A stretch of 64,000 nucleotides of DNA, from assembly GCF_006864135.1 (NCBI RefSeq), contig NZ_SADV01000004.1, positions 186,001 to 250,000 of the forward strand, written 5' to 3'. The notes beneath the pieces were generated by a model. The model was not told the origin of the DNA, searched no databases, and was given only the letters and a program-made list of their open reading frames with translations. A program made the position numbers and the translations under genes. Positions 1-7,629 of the stretch are shown piece after piece; the stretch's first letter is position 1, and each line of letters starts with the position of its first letter. Source of the stretch: Lysinibacillus sphaericus (GTDB lineage: Bacteria; Bacillota; Bacilli; Bacillales_A; Planococcaceae).

Positions 1-740
1 TCTAAGTATTGTTCAATGTTGTATCGACTTGCTATACGTTTAGAAACTAGAGTAATTCCCATGCCCATCATGGCAAATTGTAACAAAGTTTCTTGGTCTC
101 CCACTTCAATTAATTCTCCCTGCGTAATAGCTAAATTCTTACAAATATCTCGCAATATTGAAAGATACAAACAGTTATCAGATAGCACAAGTAAGTTTTT
201 TTCATATATATAATCCTCGAAGTTTGTACTTTGATCAATACCTTGACCTATGATAACCATTTCTTCAAAAGCAACTTTTTTATACTTTATATGCTTATTT
301 TTTAATGTACCAATTGTATAGGCTAGATCAATTTTCCCTTGCAGAATTTGATTTTCTATATACGCTGTTGAACCTGTTTTTAAGGTTACCGATAAATTAG
401 GGTATGTTTGATAAAGCTTATTTAAAGCTTGTGATACTTGAGTTCCTCCCATTGAAATCATCGTACCAACTCGTAGTTTTTCTTCATGTTTTTTCATCAT
501 ATTTTCTGTTTCTTCCCAAAAAAACAATATTTTCTTAAATTGATGATATAATTTTTCTCCATCTTTTGTTAGTGTTACACCTTTAGAATTTCTCATAAAT
601 AATTGTTGATTATAATGATTTTCTATTTTTTTAATTTTTGCCGTCATATTTGATTGTAGGTGATTCAATTTAGCGGCAGCAGCTGATATACTTTTCAATT
701 CTGCAACTGACACAAATGCTTTCATGTTTTCAATATCCAT
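1..740 (-). CDS. LysR-family transcriptional regulator, C-terminus cut by window edge
   Basis: Reading leftward from the ATG at 738-740, an open frame runs off the start of the window (about 246 codons present; the family is usually near 290). The first 60 residues show the LysR winged helix-turn-helix pattern (SISAAAAKLNHLQSNMTAKI, then a region equivalent to LFxRxxxGVxLTxxG). The rest matches the periplasmic-binding-protein-like effector domain (GxMxxxGGxxxSxALNxLxxxYP). It is transcribed away from the oxidoreductase gene at 957, the usual arrangement in which a LysR protein controls its divergent neighbour. The effector is unknown. The family call is firm; the link to the neighbour is inference. 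Confidence 0.85.
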   Translation of the reverse strand, partial: MDIENMKAFVSVAELKSISAAAAKLNHLQSNMTAKIKKIENHYNQQLFMRNSKGVTLTKDGEKLYHQFKKILFFWEETENMMKKHEEKLRVGTMISMGGTQVSQALNKLYQTYPNLSVTLKTGSTAYIENQILQGKIDLAYTIGTLKNKHIKYKKVAFEEMVIIGQGIDQSTNFEDYIYEKNLLVLSDNCLYLSILRDICKNLAITQGELIEVGDQETLLQFAMMGMGITLVSKRIASRYNIEQYL

Positions 741-956
741 TTCTATTCACATCCATCAAAAAAAGTGATAGGACCATCATTAATAAACATTTAAAATGAT
801 GTCTTGTTGTCATTATACTTTGTATTAGGATATAGAGAAACTTATTAATGGAGTTTGTCATTCCTAACTAGTCTTTATTTTGAGGGGGAGTCTTAGTAGC
901 TGTCGCTTCGATTTCGCTACAAATATATTACTACCAGTTAATAGGAGGTATAGTTA

Positions 957-2066
957 ATGAAAAATAAAATTATCAATGTAGGGATTATAGGTGGATCTTT
1001 GAATAATCAATGGGCAAGTCAAACACATATCCCAGCTCTAAAGAACAATCCTTTCTACAACATAACAGCAATTGGAACTTCCAATATTGTTACTGCTGAA
1101 AAAAGTGCTAAAATTCTGAATGCACCTCATGCTTTTACAAACTATAAGGAATTAGCACAATCGAAAGATGTTGACTTAGTAGTTGTAAGTATCAAAGTCC
1201 CTCATCATTATGATGCTGTACTAGCAGTATTAGAAGAAAATAAACATATTTATTGTGAATGGCCACTAGCTATTCATACGCATCAAGCAGAAAAAATGGC
1301 TCAATTAGCAGAAGAAAGACATATTCATCACGCGATTGGACTACAAGGTAGGCAATCTCCAGAAGTTAACTATGTAAAACAAGCCATTCACCAGGGGGAT
1401 ATTGGTAAGGTTATTTCCTGTACTATGCAAGTTGCAACACAAGGAAAAGGTGGCATAACAGATGAAAAAGGTCGTTATCTATTAGACGAAGATAATGGAG
1501 CCACTCTTCTTTCTATTAACGGCGGGCATTCACTAGATGTACTCTGTTATATTTTAGGTGATTTTAAAGAACTATCTGCTACAATGAATGTCCACTATAC
1601 CGAAGCGTTCGTACAAGAAACAGGTCAATCAATAGAAAAAAATACAGCTGATCAAATATTGATACAGGGGACGCTCGTAAATGATACTTCAGCATCTGTA
1701 CATATCCAAGGAGGGGTTTATCCTGCTTTTCAATTAGAAATTAGGGGCAAAAAGGGAGCATTTCGCTTAACACAGAAAAATTCCTATGGCCATGTCCAAT
1801 TTGGGAACCTTATCATTGAAAAAATGATTCATCCAAATAATTTGTTTAACGCTAAAGATATTTTAATGGAAGAAGTAAAAATATCAGAACAAAACAATGA
1901 CGCGATCAGCTATGTGAATCAAGCTTATACGATGTTGGCAAAAGATATTGTGGAGAGCAGCAAGCATATTCCCGATTTTAAAGACGCTGTCAAACTGCAT
2001 CGATTGTTAGATGTAGTTCGAAAATCCGCTAAGACTGGTAAACGAATATTCATAAAGCAGCCATAA
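957..2066 (+). CDS. Gfo/Idh/MocA-family oxidoreductase, Gal80-like variant
   Basis: 369 residues, the normal family length. The N-terminal Rossmann fold has the NAD(P)-binding start VGIIGGSLNNQWASQTHIPA (residues 8-27). The motif that is EKP in active sugar dehydrogenases reads EWP here (CEWPLA, about residue 100), so the usual catalytic lysine is replaced by tryptophan, as in Gal80-like members; it may be a sensor or use another chemistry. The C-terminal alpha/beta domain (residues about 135-365) carries GGHSLDVL, equivalent to the family's conserved GxHxxD segment. An AGGAGG site lies just before the ATG. It is divergent from the LysR gene. Substrate unknown. Confidence 0.8.
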   Translation: MKNKIINVGIIGGSLNNQWASQTHIPALKNNPFYNITAIGTSNIVTAEKSAKILNAPHAFTNYKELAQSKDVDLVVVSIKVPHHYDAVLAVLEENKHIYCEWPLAIHTHQAEKMAQLAEERHIHHAIGLQGRQSPEVNYVKQAIHQGDIGKVISCTMQVATQGKGGITDEKGRYLLDEDNGATLLSINGGHSLDVLCYILGDFKELSATMNVHYTEAFVQETGQSIEKNTADQILIQGTLVNDTSASVHIQGGVYPAFQLEIRGKKGAFRLTQKNSYGHVQFGNLIIEKMIHPNNLFNAKDILMEEVKISEQNNDAISYVNQAYTMLAKDIVESSKHIPDFKDAVKLHRLLDVVRKSAKTGKRIFIKQP

Positions 2067-2134
2067 AAGAATATTTCACATAGTATAAAACATATACAGA
2101 AAAGGGAGTAAAAAAAGAAGTGGAGGAGATACCT

Positions 2135-2647
2135 ATGAATCAATTAATAAATGATCATCTATGTGAAACAAGAAACAACTTAGTCGAGGAAATACAATTA
2201 TTAAGTGATAGTCAATTCAATGCTAAGCCTGATGCAAATTGTTGGAGTATCGCCCAAGTTTGCCATCACTTATCTTTAACGGAGGAGTCTTTTATAAAAG
2301 TAATTGCATGGGGTTTAAAACAAGAGAATAGTCAGCAAACAGAACGTAAAAATATTCACCTTATTTTAGATAGAACAACGAAAGTTCCAGCACCAGATTT
2401 CCTTGAACCAACAAAAGACTTTGTGACAGTTCAGCAAATCATGACGTTACTGGACGATTCTAGAAAGAAATTTACAACTTTCCTTGATACAATTGAAGAT
2501 CCATCCCTATTAACAGAAAAAATCTTTAAACATCCATTTCTGGGCGAATTAGCCCTTGATCAATGGATAGAACTAGTTTATATTCATGAACAACGACATA
2601 TTGAACAAATAAAAGAAATCAAAGCACTCATCAAAGTTGAGCATTAA
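2135..2647 (+). CDS. DinB-family protein (putative metal-dependent hydrolase fold)
   Basis: 170 residues from the ATG at 2135. That start is preferred because GTGGAGGAGA lies directly upstream; an in-frame GTG at 2120 would sit inside that site. The sequence fits the DinB/YfiT four-helix bundle with a His-triad metal site: HH in CHHLSLTEES near residue 48 and HxxxH in HEQRHIEQI near residue 152. Family members include nickel-binding thiol transferases and proteins of unknown function; the substrate cannot be read here. It lies about 50 bases after the oxidoreductase gene and could share its transcript. Confidence 0.8.
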   Translation: MNQLINDHLCETRNNLVEEIQLLSDSQFNAKPDANCWSIAQVCHHLSLTEESFIKVIAWGLKQENSQQTERKNIHLILDRTTKVPAPDFLEPTKDFVTVQQIMTLLDDSRKKFTTFLDTIEDPSLLTEKIFKHPFLGELALDQWIELVYIHEQRHIEQIKEIKALIKVEH

Positions 2648-2675
2648 CGAACTTATTGGAGACTGAATACAAAGA

Positions 2676-2801
2676 ATGATAAAAAAAGCACAACATTATG
2701 TAAAAGAATTTATAATTGAAATTTTAAATTCAATCGTATTTGAAGTAATTGGGAACATCTTAATTTTTATTCCTAGAATGATTATTAGATTATTAGTCTA
2801 A
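2676..2801 (+). CDS. Small hydrophobic protein, 41 residues, unknown
   Basis: An ATG-started frame (MIKKAQHYVKEFIIEI...) follows the DinB gene by 28 bases and ends in a hydrophobic stretch (residues about 18-40) that could be an amphipathic or membrane segment. A GGAG at 2658 is rather far from the start. The frame ends shortly before the terminator at 2841, which fits a third cistron of the same transcript. No family recognised. Confidence 0.45.
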   Translation: MIKKAQHYVKEFIIEILNSIVFEVIGNILIFIPRMIIRLLV

Positions 2802-2840
2802 TTTCTCATGGGCAACAAAAGAGATTGATAGATAGACATA

Positions 2841-2878
2841 AAAAGAAGGAAGGGGCAAAGAGCTTTCCTTCTTTTTTT
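2841..2878 (+). terminator. Rho-independent terminator
   Basis: The arms AAAAGAAGGAA and TTCCTTCTTTT enclose a short loop and continue into a T run. It closes the 957-2801 transcription unit. Confidence 0.75.
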
Positions 2879-2916
2879 ATGCTGCAATTTACCATTTTTA
2901 AACAGTGGAATTATGA

Positions 2917-3129
2917 AGCTCTTCGAAAGTAACGTCAGAAGCTGTAAAAAGTAAACCTGTTGTCCTCAATATCACTCAAAAAGAGAAAGGCCCAAAATCA
3001 GGAACCACTGACCCAATTGAGATTGATGAAGAGATAACGTCTTAGTTGAAAGTAAATCATTTATATGGAGATGTTCCATTTAAAATATCTTCGATTAAAG
3101 GTAAAGGTAGAATTACTTCCTTGAATTAA
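2917..3129 (+). pseudogene. Fragment of an unknown protein with an in-frame TAG
   Basis: One frame reads as protein-like sequence (KPVVLNITQKEKGPKSG... then NHLYGDVPFKISSIKGKGRI) interrupted by a single TAG at about 3043-3045 and lacking a start; the frame is closed upstream by TGA at 2914. The composition is unlike random AT-rich intergenic DNA. I read it as the C-terminal remnant of a lost gene. No family recognised. Confidence 0.3.
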
Positions 3130-3146
3130 TATGTGAAATGAGCGAG

Positions 3147-3184
3147 AGCCATTGTTTTGATCAATTTTTTTCAAAACAATGGCT
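3147..3184. repeat. Perfect 14-bp inverted repeat
   Basis: AGCCATTGTTTTGA and its exact reverse complement flank a ten-base loop. The T-rich stretch lies in the loop rather than after the stem, so it is not a standard terminator on either strand. Confidence 0.7.
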
Positions 3185-3219
3185 TGTGATATGTTTTTAA
3201 TCAAACTATTTAGAAATAC

Positions 3220-3282
3220 TTGACGAAATAAACCATCTGTTATATATTAAATAAAAATAAAAACAACTGTTATAAAACAGTT
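3220..3282 (+). promoter_or_regulatory. SigA-type promoter plus operator-like dyad before small gene A
   Basis: TTGACG (3220-3225), 17-base spacer, TATATT (3243-3248). Downstream is an inverted repeat AACTGTT-ataa-AACAGTT (3265-3282), then GGAGG and the ATG at 3302. The same promoter layout recurs at 3576. Confidence 0.65.
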
Positions 3283-3301
3283 TGGTTTAGGAGGAATTCT
3301 A

Positions 3302-3451
3302 ATGTCAAAGTATCGTGATGGTTATGAATTTTATTGTGAGATGTGTGAGCGCTATGGTCTTGAGCCAATTTCATTCCGCTACTATTTGCTACAGTTATCA
3401 CAGCAACAACTTTCAGCTTATAATATGCAAGCCAAACAATTAGGAATTTGA
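3302..3451 (+). CDS. Small protein A of a tandem paralogue family (49 residues)
   Basis: The ATG follows TTAGGAGGAATTCTA at ideal spacing. The protein begins MSKYRDGYEFYCEMCERYGL and continues LEPISFRYYLLQLSQQQL. It aligns end to end with the 56-residue protein at 3712: shared YRxGYxFY, CExxGLEPIxF, YYxLxLSQxQLxAYN and AKxLG. It is soluble and rich in Tyr and Gln, with no signal peptide. It has its own promoter and a terminator at 3511. I do not recognise the family; conservation of two copies with strong ribosome sites argues it is expressed. Confidence 0.65.
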   Translation: MSKYRDGYEFYCEMCERYGLEPISFRYYLLQLSQQQLSAYNMQAKQLGI

Positions 3452-3510
3452 AAGGTTTGTAATTAAAGGATGTGGTTATAACGGAAGCCGACGTGAATAT
3501 TTTATGAAAT

Positions 3511-3545
3511 GCCCAGCCATACTAATTTAAATGGACTGGGCTTTT
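3511..3545 (+). terminator. Rho-independent terminator after small gene A
   Basis: GCCCAGCCAT and ATGGACTGGGC pair with one bulge and are followed by TTTT. Confidence 0.7.
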
Positions 3546-3575
3546 GTGCATTTGAAAGAAATATCAGAAAATTCA

Positions 3576-3635
3576 TTGACGTGGCAAAACGTCTGTTATA
3601 TATTATAATTAAAAATGCAATTCTGTTATATAACA
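3576..3635 (+). promoter_or_regulatory. Second copy of the SigA-type promoter with TGTTATA palindrome
   Basis: TTGACG (3576-3581), 17-base spacer ending GTCTGTTA, TATATT (3599-3604). This is nearly the same layout as the promoter at 3220. The perfect palindrome TGTTATATAACA at 3624-3635 resembles the dyad downstream of the first promoter and is a candidate operator. Confidence 0.6.
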
Positions 3636-3710
3636 AGATATGTCGATCAATTATCACAAGAACAATTAGAATATTATAATGAAACTGTACAATTGAAAGG
3701 AAGTTATTAG
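3615..3710 (+). pseudogene. Truncated third copy of the small paralogue family
   Basis: A 31-codon frame without a ribosome site ends in VDQLSQEQLEYYNETVQLKG, matching the C-terminal half of the proteins at 3302 and 3712. The N-terminal half is missing and the candidate operator palindrome sits in its place. It lies one base before the intact copy at 3712. Probably a remnant of tandem duplication. Confidence 0.6.
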
Positions 3711-3711
3711 T

Positions 3712-3882
3712 ATGACAGATTATCGAAAAGGCTATGATTTTTACCGACAAGTGTGCGAGAAACATGGTTTAGAGCCAATAAATTTTCACTATTATATATT
3801 AAACTTATCTCAGGAACAATTAGATGCCTACAATGAACGAGCTAAAACATTGGGAGGTCAAATACAATATGAAATCTCTTAG
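3712..3882 (+). CDS. Small protein B of the tandem paralogue family (56 residues)
   Basis: The ATG follows AAAGGAAG. The protein begins MTDYRKGYDFYRQVCEKHGL and continues LEPINFHYYILNLSQEQLDA. It is about half identical to the protein at 3302 by eye and seven residues longer at the C-terminus. It sits directly after the truncated copy and before the terminator at 3888. Function unknown; no membrane or export signal seen. Confidence 0.65.
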   Translation: MTDYRKGYDFYRQVCEKHGLEPINFHYYILNLSQEQLDAYNERAKTLGGQIQYEIS

Positions 3883-3887
3883 CTTAT

Positions 3888-3927
3888 AAAAATGCCTCAC
3901 TGTCTTTATGTGACAGTAAGGCATTTT
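3888..3927 (+). terminator. Rho-independent terminator after small gene B
   Basis: AAAATGCCTCACTGTC pairs with GACAGTAAGGCATTTT with one mismatch around a short loop. Confidence 0.75.
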
Positions 3928-4262
3928 GACTTCATATCATAAATGAAGCAATTATTCAAGTGTAGTAAAATTACAGAAGATTCATATATTATAAAGATAA
4001 CTAGGCTAAACATAACATATGAATAGCACTAAGGTAATTAAAGTAATCAAAAACTATCGTATTAAGTAAGTGAAAAGACCTTATTATTAGGGGCTATTTT
4101 ATTGAAAACCATCAAATGTAGATTTGAATGGTTTGATATTTGGGTTGAATTAACTGCTTTTCTAAGACTATAATATAATTACATAAAAAGGGCGATATCC
4201 CATAACCTTATACCCCGTGGAAATATAAAATAAAAGTACCAAACCCCTCTAATGAACGGAGA
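3928..4262. other. Intergenic region, no gene seen
   Basis: AT-rich leader before the c-di-GMP gene. It holds an imperfect inverted repeat near 4106-4131 (AAACCATCAAA / TTTGAATGGTTT) but no convincing frame and no c-di-GMP riboswitch motif. Confidence 0.5.
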
Positions 4263-4268
4263 ATGAAA

Positions 4269-5969
4269 ATGATGAATATCACGCCTGATAGTATCAATCA
4301 AGTTAACTATAGTCTGAAAGAATTACAAGATATTTTTTCAGTAATGAATAGTTCAATCATTGTAGCAATTACAGATCGAACTGGGAAAATAACGTTTGTT
4401 AATGATCATTTTTGCAAAATATCTAAATACACCCGTGAAGAATTATTAGGGCAGGATCACCGTTTACTCAATTCAGGTTTCCATCCAAGATCCTTCTTTA
4501 GAGAGATGTGGAAAACTATAGGCAAGGGTGAGATGTGGAATGCCGAGGTGTGTAATCGAGCGAAGGATGGCAGCCTTTACTGGGTGAAGACAACGGTATT
4601 TCCTTTTCTTGATGACAATGGTAAACCGTATCAATATATTGCTATAAGGGTCGATATTACCGCACAAAAGGATATAAAAAAGATAACTCATATTGCTTAT
4701 CATGATGAATTAACAGGACTTCCAAATCGTCGTAAGTTAGAACAACGTTTAGAAAATGAATTTCATCAATCTCGACGTACAGGAGAGAAGTTTGCGTTAT
4801 TTTTCATTGATGTAAATCGTTTTAAAAACATTAACGATGGACTTGGTCATATCATCGGGGATATGTTCTTAGTAGAAATGGCGAATCGTCTACGCAACGT
4901 TGATTATACATCAAATTCTATTTACCGCCACAATAGTGATGAATTTGTTATTATACTAAACGACGTTGACTGTATTGAGGACAAGGCTGATGAAATAATT
5001 AGCGTCTTTAATGAGAGTTTTGTTGTTAATTCATATGAATTTTACGCAAGTATTAGTATTGGAATTAGTACTTTCCCAGATCATGCGAACTCTCCTGAGG
5101 AATTATTGAAAAATGCAGATATCGCCATGTATGCTGCAAAATCTTCACGGGGTAATCAATACCGCTTTTATCGTCCAAATATGGAGGAAATCAACGATAA
5201 ATGGTTATTACTTGAAACAAAGTTACATCAAGCGTTAAAAAAAGATAGTTTAGAATTACATTATCAACCGAAAATCAATTTAAAAACGAATACAGTGATT
5301 GGCATGGAAGCATTGCTTCGCTGGCATGACCCTGAACTAGGTTATATGCCACCGGATCGCTTTATTCCATTTGCTGAGCAATGTGGGCTCATTAATGATA
5401 TAGGGGTCTGGGTGTTAAGGAAAGCATCTGCCCAGGTACGCACTTGGAATGAAGTACATAATTCAAACTTACGTGTTGCCGTAAACATTTCTCCGATTCA
5501 TATTAGTACATCAGGCTTTGTTGAAATGGTACATGAAGTTATAGCAGAAACAAAAATTGATCCGCAGTTTTTAGAAATTGAAATAACAGAAATGAGTATG
5601 CTGGATTATACCGAGGACTTAATTAATACAATTAAGCAATTAAGAGCACTTGGTATTACGATTTCATTAGATGATTTCGGGACTGGTTATTCATCGTTAA
5701 ATTATTTAAAAACGTTCCCAGTAGATGTTTTGAAAATCGATCGTGCATTCGTCCGTGATATTGTGCCTGAAAAATCAGGCATAGCCATGATTTCAGCTAT
5801 GATCTCTCTAGCGCATGCCTTAAATCTTCAAGTAGTAGCTGAAGGTGTCGAGGAAGAGGCAGAATTAAACGTACTACGTGAACATGGCTGCGAGTACGTA
5901 CAAGGCTATTATTTCAGTAAGCCATTATCGGTAGAGGACTTTACACAATTGATAGTAAAAAGTAGATAG
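4269..5969 (+). CDS. PAS-GGDEF-EAL protein, predicted c-di-GMP phosphodiesterase
   Basis: 566 residues from ATG 4269. GGAG at 4258-4261 is too close to the earlier ATG at 4263, and ATG 4272 is also possible. It has no membrane segment. PAS and PAC domains occupy about residues 20-135 (ITDRTGKITFVNDHFCKISK). The GGDEF domain (about 140-305) keeps HDELTGLPNR but its signature reads RHNSDEF, so the two glycines needed for cyclase activity are lost. The EAL domain (about 320-560) is intact: EALLRW, VNIS, EITE, DDFGTGYSS, KIDRAFV, AEGVE and QGYYFSKP. I infer degradation of c-di-GMP, with the degenerate GGDEF possibly sensing GTP. Confidence 0.92.
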   Translation: MMNITPDSINQVNYSLKELQDIFSVMNSSIIVAITDRTGKITFVNDHFCKISKYTREELLGQDHRLLNSGFHPRSFFREMWKTIGKGEMWNAEVCNRAKDGSLYWVKTTVFPFLDDNGKPYQYIAIRVDITAQKDIKKITHIAYHDELTGLPNRRKLEQRLENEFHQSRRTGEKFALFFIDVNRFKNINDGLGHIIGDMFLVEMANRLRNVDYTSNSIYRHNSDEFVIILNDVDCIEDKADEIISVFNESFVVNSYEFYASISIGISTFPDHANSPEELLKNADIAMYAAKSSRGNQYRFYRPNMEEINDKWLLLETKLHQALKKDSLELHYQPKINLKTNTVIGMEALLRWHDPELGYMPPDRFIPFAEQCGLINDIGVWVLRKASAQVRTWNEVHNSNLRVAVNISPIHISTSGFVEMVHEVIAETKIDPQFLEIEITEMSMLDYTEDLINTIKQLRALGITISLDDFGTGYSSLNYLKTFPVDVLKIDRAFVRDIVPEKSGIAMISAMISLAHALNLQVVAEGVEEEAELNVLREHGCEYVQGYYFSKPLSVEDFTQLIVKSR

Positions 5970-5989
5970 TTCTAGGCAGTGTCAATATG

Positions 5990-6023
5990 GAGGATTTTGT
6001 CTTTAGTTTGGACAAGATCCTCT
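5990..6023 (+). terminator. Hairpin after the EAL gene, possible weak terminator
   Basis: GAGGATTTTGTC and GACAAGATCCTC are perfect arms, 21 bases after the stop codon at 5967-5969. There is no clear T run. Confidence 0.5.
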
Positions 6024-6140
6024 AAGTGTTTATGTATATTGAATATGGTGGTGGGTTCGTATTACTTATTCTCGAAGAAATTCTAAAGGAAAGTTTAGAG
6101 TATCTCGATATTTCCTATATGCGGAGCTAACGTTAAAGTT

Positions 6141-6278
6141 TGGATCATCACCAAAACGTGTGGTTGATTTCCGTTCCGACTGGGCGCTTTCCTGGGGGCG
6201 TCCAGTCGGAACGGAAATCAACTATTTACATAGTAGACGTTTTAACAAAAGTCATCCACAACTTTTGGTGATGAACCT
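6141..6278. repeat. Nested palindrome, about 138 bases
   Basis: The inner perfect 21-base arms lie at 6163-6183 and 6202-6222 around an 18-base GC-rich loop. An outer inverted repeat (TCATCACCAAAA at 6145-6156; its complement at 6263-6274) extends imperfectly on both sides. The whole can fold into one long hairpin. No coding frame inside; it looks like a non-autonomous repeat or structured RNA. Confidence 0.8.
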
Positions 6279-6334
6279 AAGGTTTTGAATTTTGCCTATG
6301 CTAAAATTTCATTTTCTATAAAGGAGATAATAAC

Positions 6335-7180
6335 ATGGTCCATTTCTATTTATCTGATTTGTTAAAACGTTGCAACTATAAATTGAATAAAACATTACTT
6401 ATTCGTCATTCGCTAAAACATGAGCGTTTCATCAATGCATATCGAGATGGTTTTTTACGTGAATATACGCAAAAACAGCCACCTCATTTTTTCGATGCCT
6501 TTGATCATATCATTGTCTTTTCCTCAGATGAAGGGACGACATCGAAATACTTAACATCGTATGAAGTAAGACATGGAGAGCAACCAAATGTTTCCCCATA
6601 CTGTTCGCCATTTTTGCTAGAGCCTTATAAAGATGATATCATGCATCCTTTATTTGAAATTTCAAATGATCCTTTACGTACATATGAAAGTAAATTATTT
6701 ATAGAATGGGGTAAAGCCGCTGTGAAATGGTATCAAAAAGGGACAAATGAGAAAATCATTACACAGCTTGTAAATACGAGTCAATTTGTCTTTCCTGGAT
6801 ACGAAAACGTCCTATTAACATTTAATGAGTTAAAACAAATCATCGATGACCCTCAAACATATGCAGATTGGCACATTGCCTTAAGTTCAATCAATGCGAT
6901 TTACGCAATTACAGATTGTTCTAACGGTAAAATTTATATCGGATCCTCATACAATAAAAATGGTTTACTTGGACGGTGGTCAGATTATGCCACAACGATC
7001 CATGGAGGTAATGAAGCATTTAAGCAGTTACTTGCGAAAAATACAACAGCAAATTTACAATTCCAATATACAGTTTTAAAAGTGCTACCAAAAGATATAA
7101 CAGCATTAGAAGCAATCGAAATTGAAAGTAGCTTTAAACGAAAGTTACAAACCATCCCTTTCGGCTATAATCGCAATTAA
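6335..7180 (+). CDS. GIY-YIG nuclease-domain protein
   Basis: 281 residues, ATG with AAAGGAGA at good spacing. The C-terminal part (about 188-275) is a GIY-YIG fold: AIYAITDCSNGKIYIGSS, then GLLGRWSDY with the conserved Arg, and a Glu-rich helix (ALEAIEIESSFKRKL). The first 185 residues match no domain I know; they contain HSLKHERFINAYRDGF and a segment that may be a recognition domain. This architecture (unknown N-domain plus GIY-YIG) occurs in stand-alone bacterial proteins of unknown target. It stands alone between a nested palindrome and the proS leader. Nuclease activity is inferred from the family only. Confidence 0.75.
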   Translation: MVHFYLSDLLKRCNYKLNKTLLIRHSLKHERFINAYRDGFLREYTQKQPPHFFDAFDHIIVFSSDEGTTSKYLTSYEVRHGEQPNVSPYCSPFLLEPYKDDIMHPLFEISNDPLRTYESKLFIEWGKAAVKWYQKGTNEKIITQLVNTSQFVFPGYENVLLTFNELKQIIDDPQTYADWHIALSSINAIYAITDCSNGKIYIGSSYNKNGLLGRWSDYATTIHGGNEAFKQLLAKNTTANLQFQYTVLKVLPKDITALEAIEIESSFKRKLQTIPFGYNRN

Positions 7181-7318
7181 CGGAGCAACAAATAATGAAT
7201 TACAAATCAATTGCTAAAAAATACTATGTAATTGTGCTTGCTAGATGTAATTTCGTCTATAAGTAAAGTAAATTTTCTAATATTTCCCGAAAAATAATCG
7301 TTTTAATATTTGAAATTA

Positions 7319-7348
7319 TTGAACTGTTTTGCTAAAGTTATATAAAAT
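7319..7348 (+). promoter_or_regulatory. Probable promoter of the proS leader
   Basis: TTGAAC (7319-7324), 18-base spacer, TAAAAT (7343-7348), just upstream of the T-box RNA. Confidence 0.5.
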
Positions 7349-7360
7349 ATAAATTGTTGA

Positions 7361-7590
7361 TGTGGCCAAGTAAGTAAGAATAGTGAAACAGAGAATATAG
7401 CAATTGCTGAGAGCTATATCACCGCTTCTTATCTGAACCCTACCACGGAGATGTTATGTAAACATAACCGAGTCGTTTTCGTTACAAAACGTTAGAGGGT
7501 TTTAAGGTTTTCTTAAAACTAAATCAAGGTGGTACCACGTTTAGTCTGCACAAAGACGTCCTTATTTGTAGGACAGCTTTGTGCTTTTTA
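7361..7590 (+). promoter_or_regulatory. T-box leader of proS with terminator
   Basis: The T-box core AAGGTGGTACCACG is at 7526-7539, followed by a terminator (arms GCACAAAG...CTTTGTGC, 7548-7584, then T run). Upstream is a Stem I-like region containing GAACCCTACC, in which CCT would be a proline specifier codon. Uncharged tRNA-Pro should favour the antiterminator and raise proS expression. The specifier is inferred from position and downstream gene. Confidence 0.9.
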
Positions 7591-7629
7591 TTTTTTAGTG
7601 GCTAAAGTTGCAAAAATGGAGGAGAGAAT

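Noticed and set aside
3502..3765. Minus-strand frame of 87 codons
   Set aside because: Antisense to the duplicated promoter and the small paralogues; hydrophobic composition is a product of AT-rich sequence.
3928..4262. c-di-GMP riboswitch before the EAL gene
   Set aside because: The conserved GEMM blocks (for example GGTCACGCACAGGGCAAACC-like or GACGCAAAGCC) are not present.
6141..6278. Rho-independent terminator of the EAL gene
   Set aside because: Very long perfect stems with no T run and more than 170 bases from the stop; treated as a repeat element.
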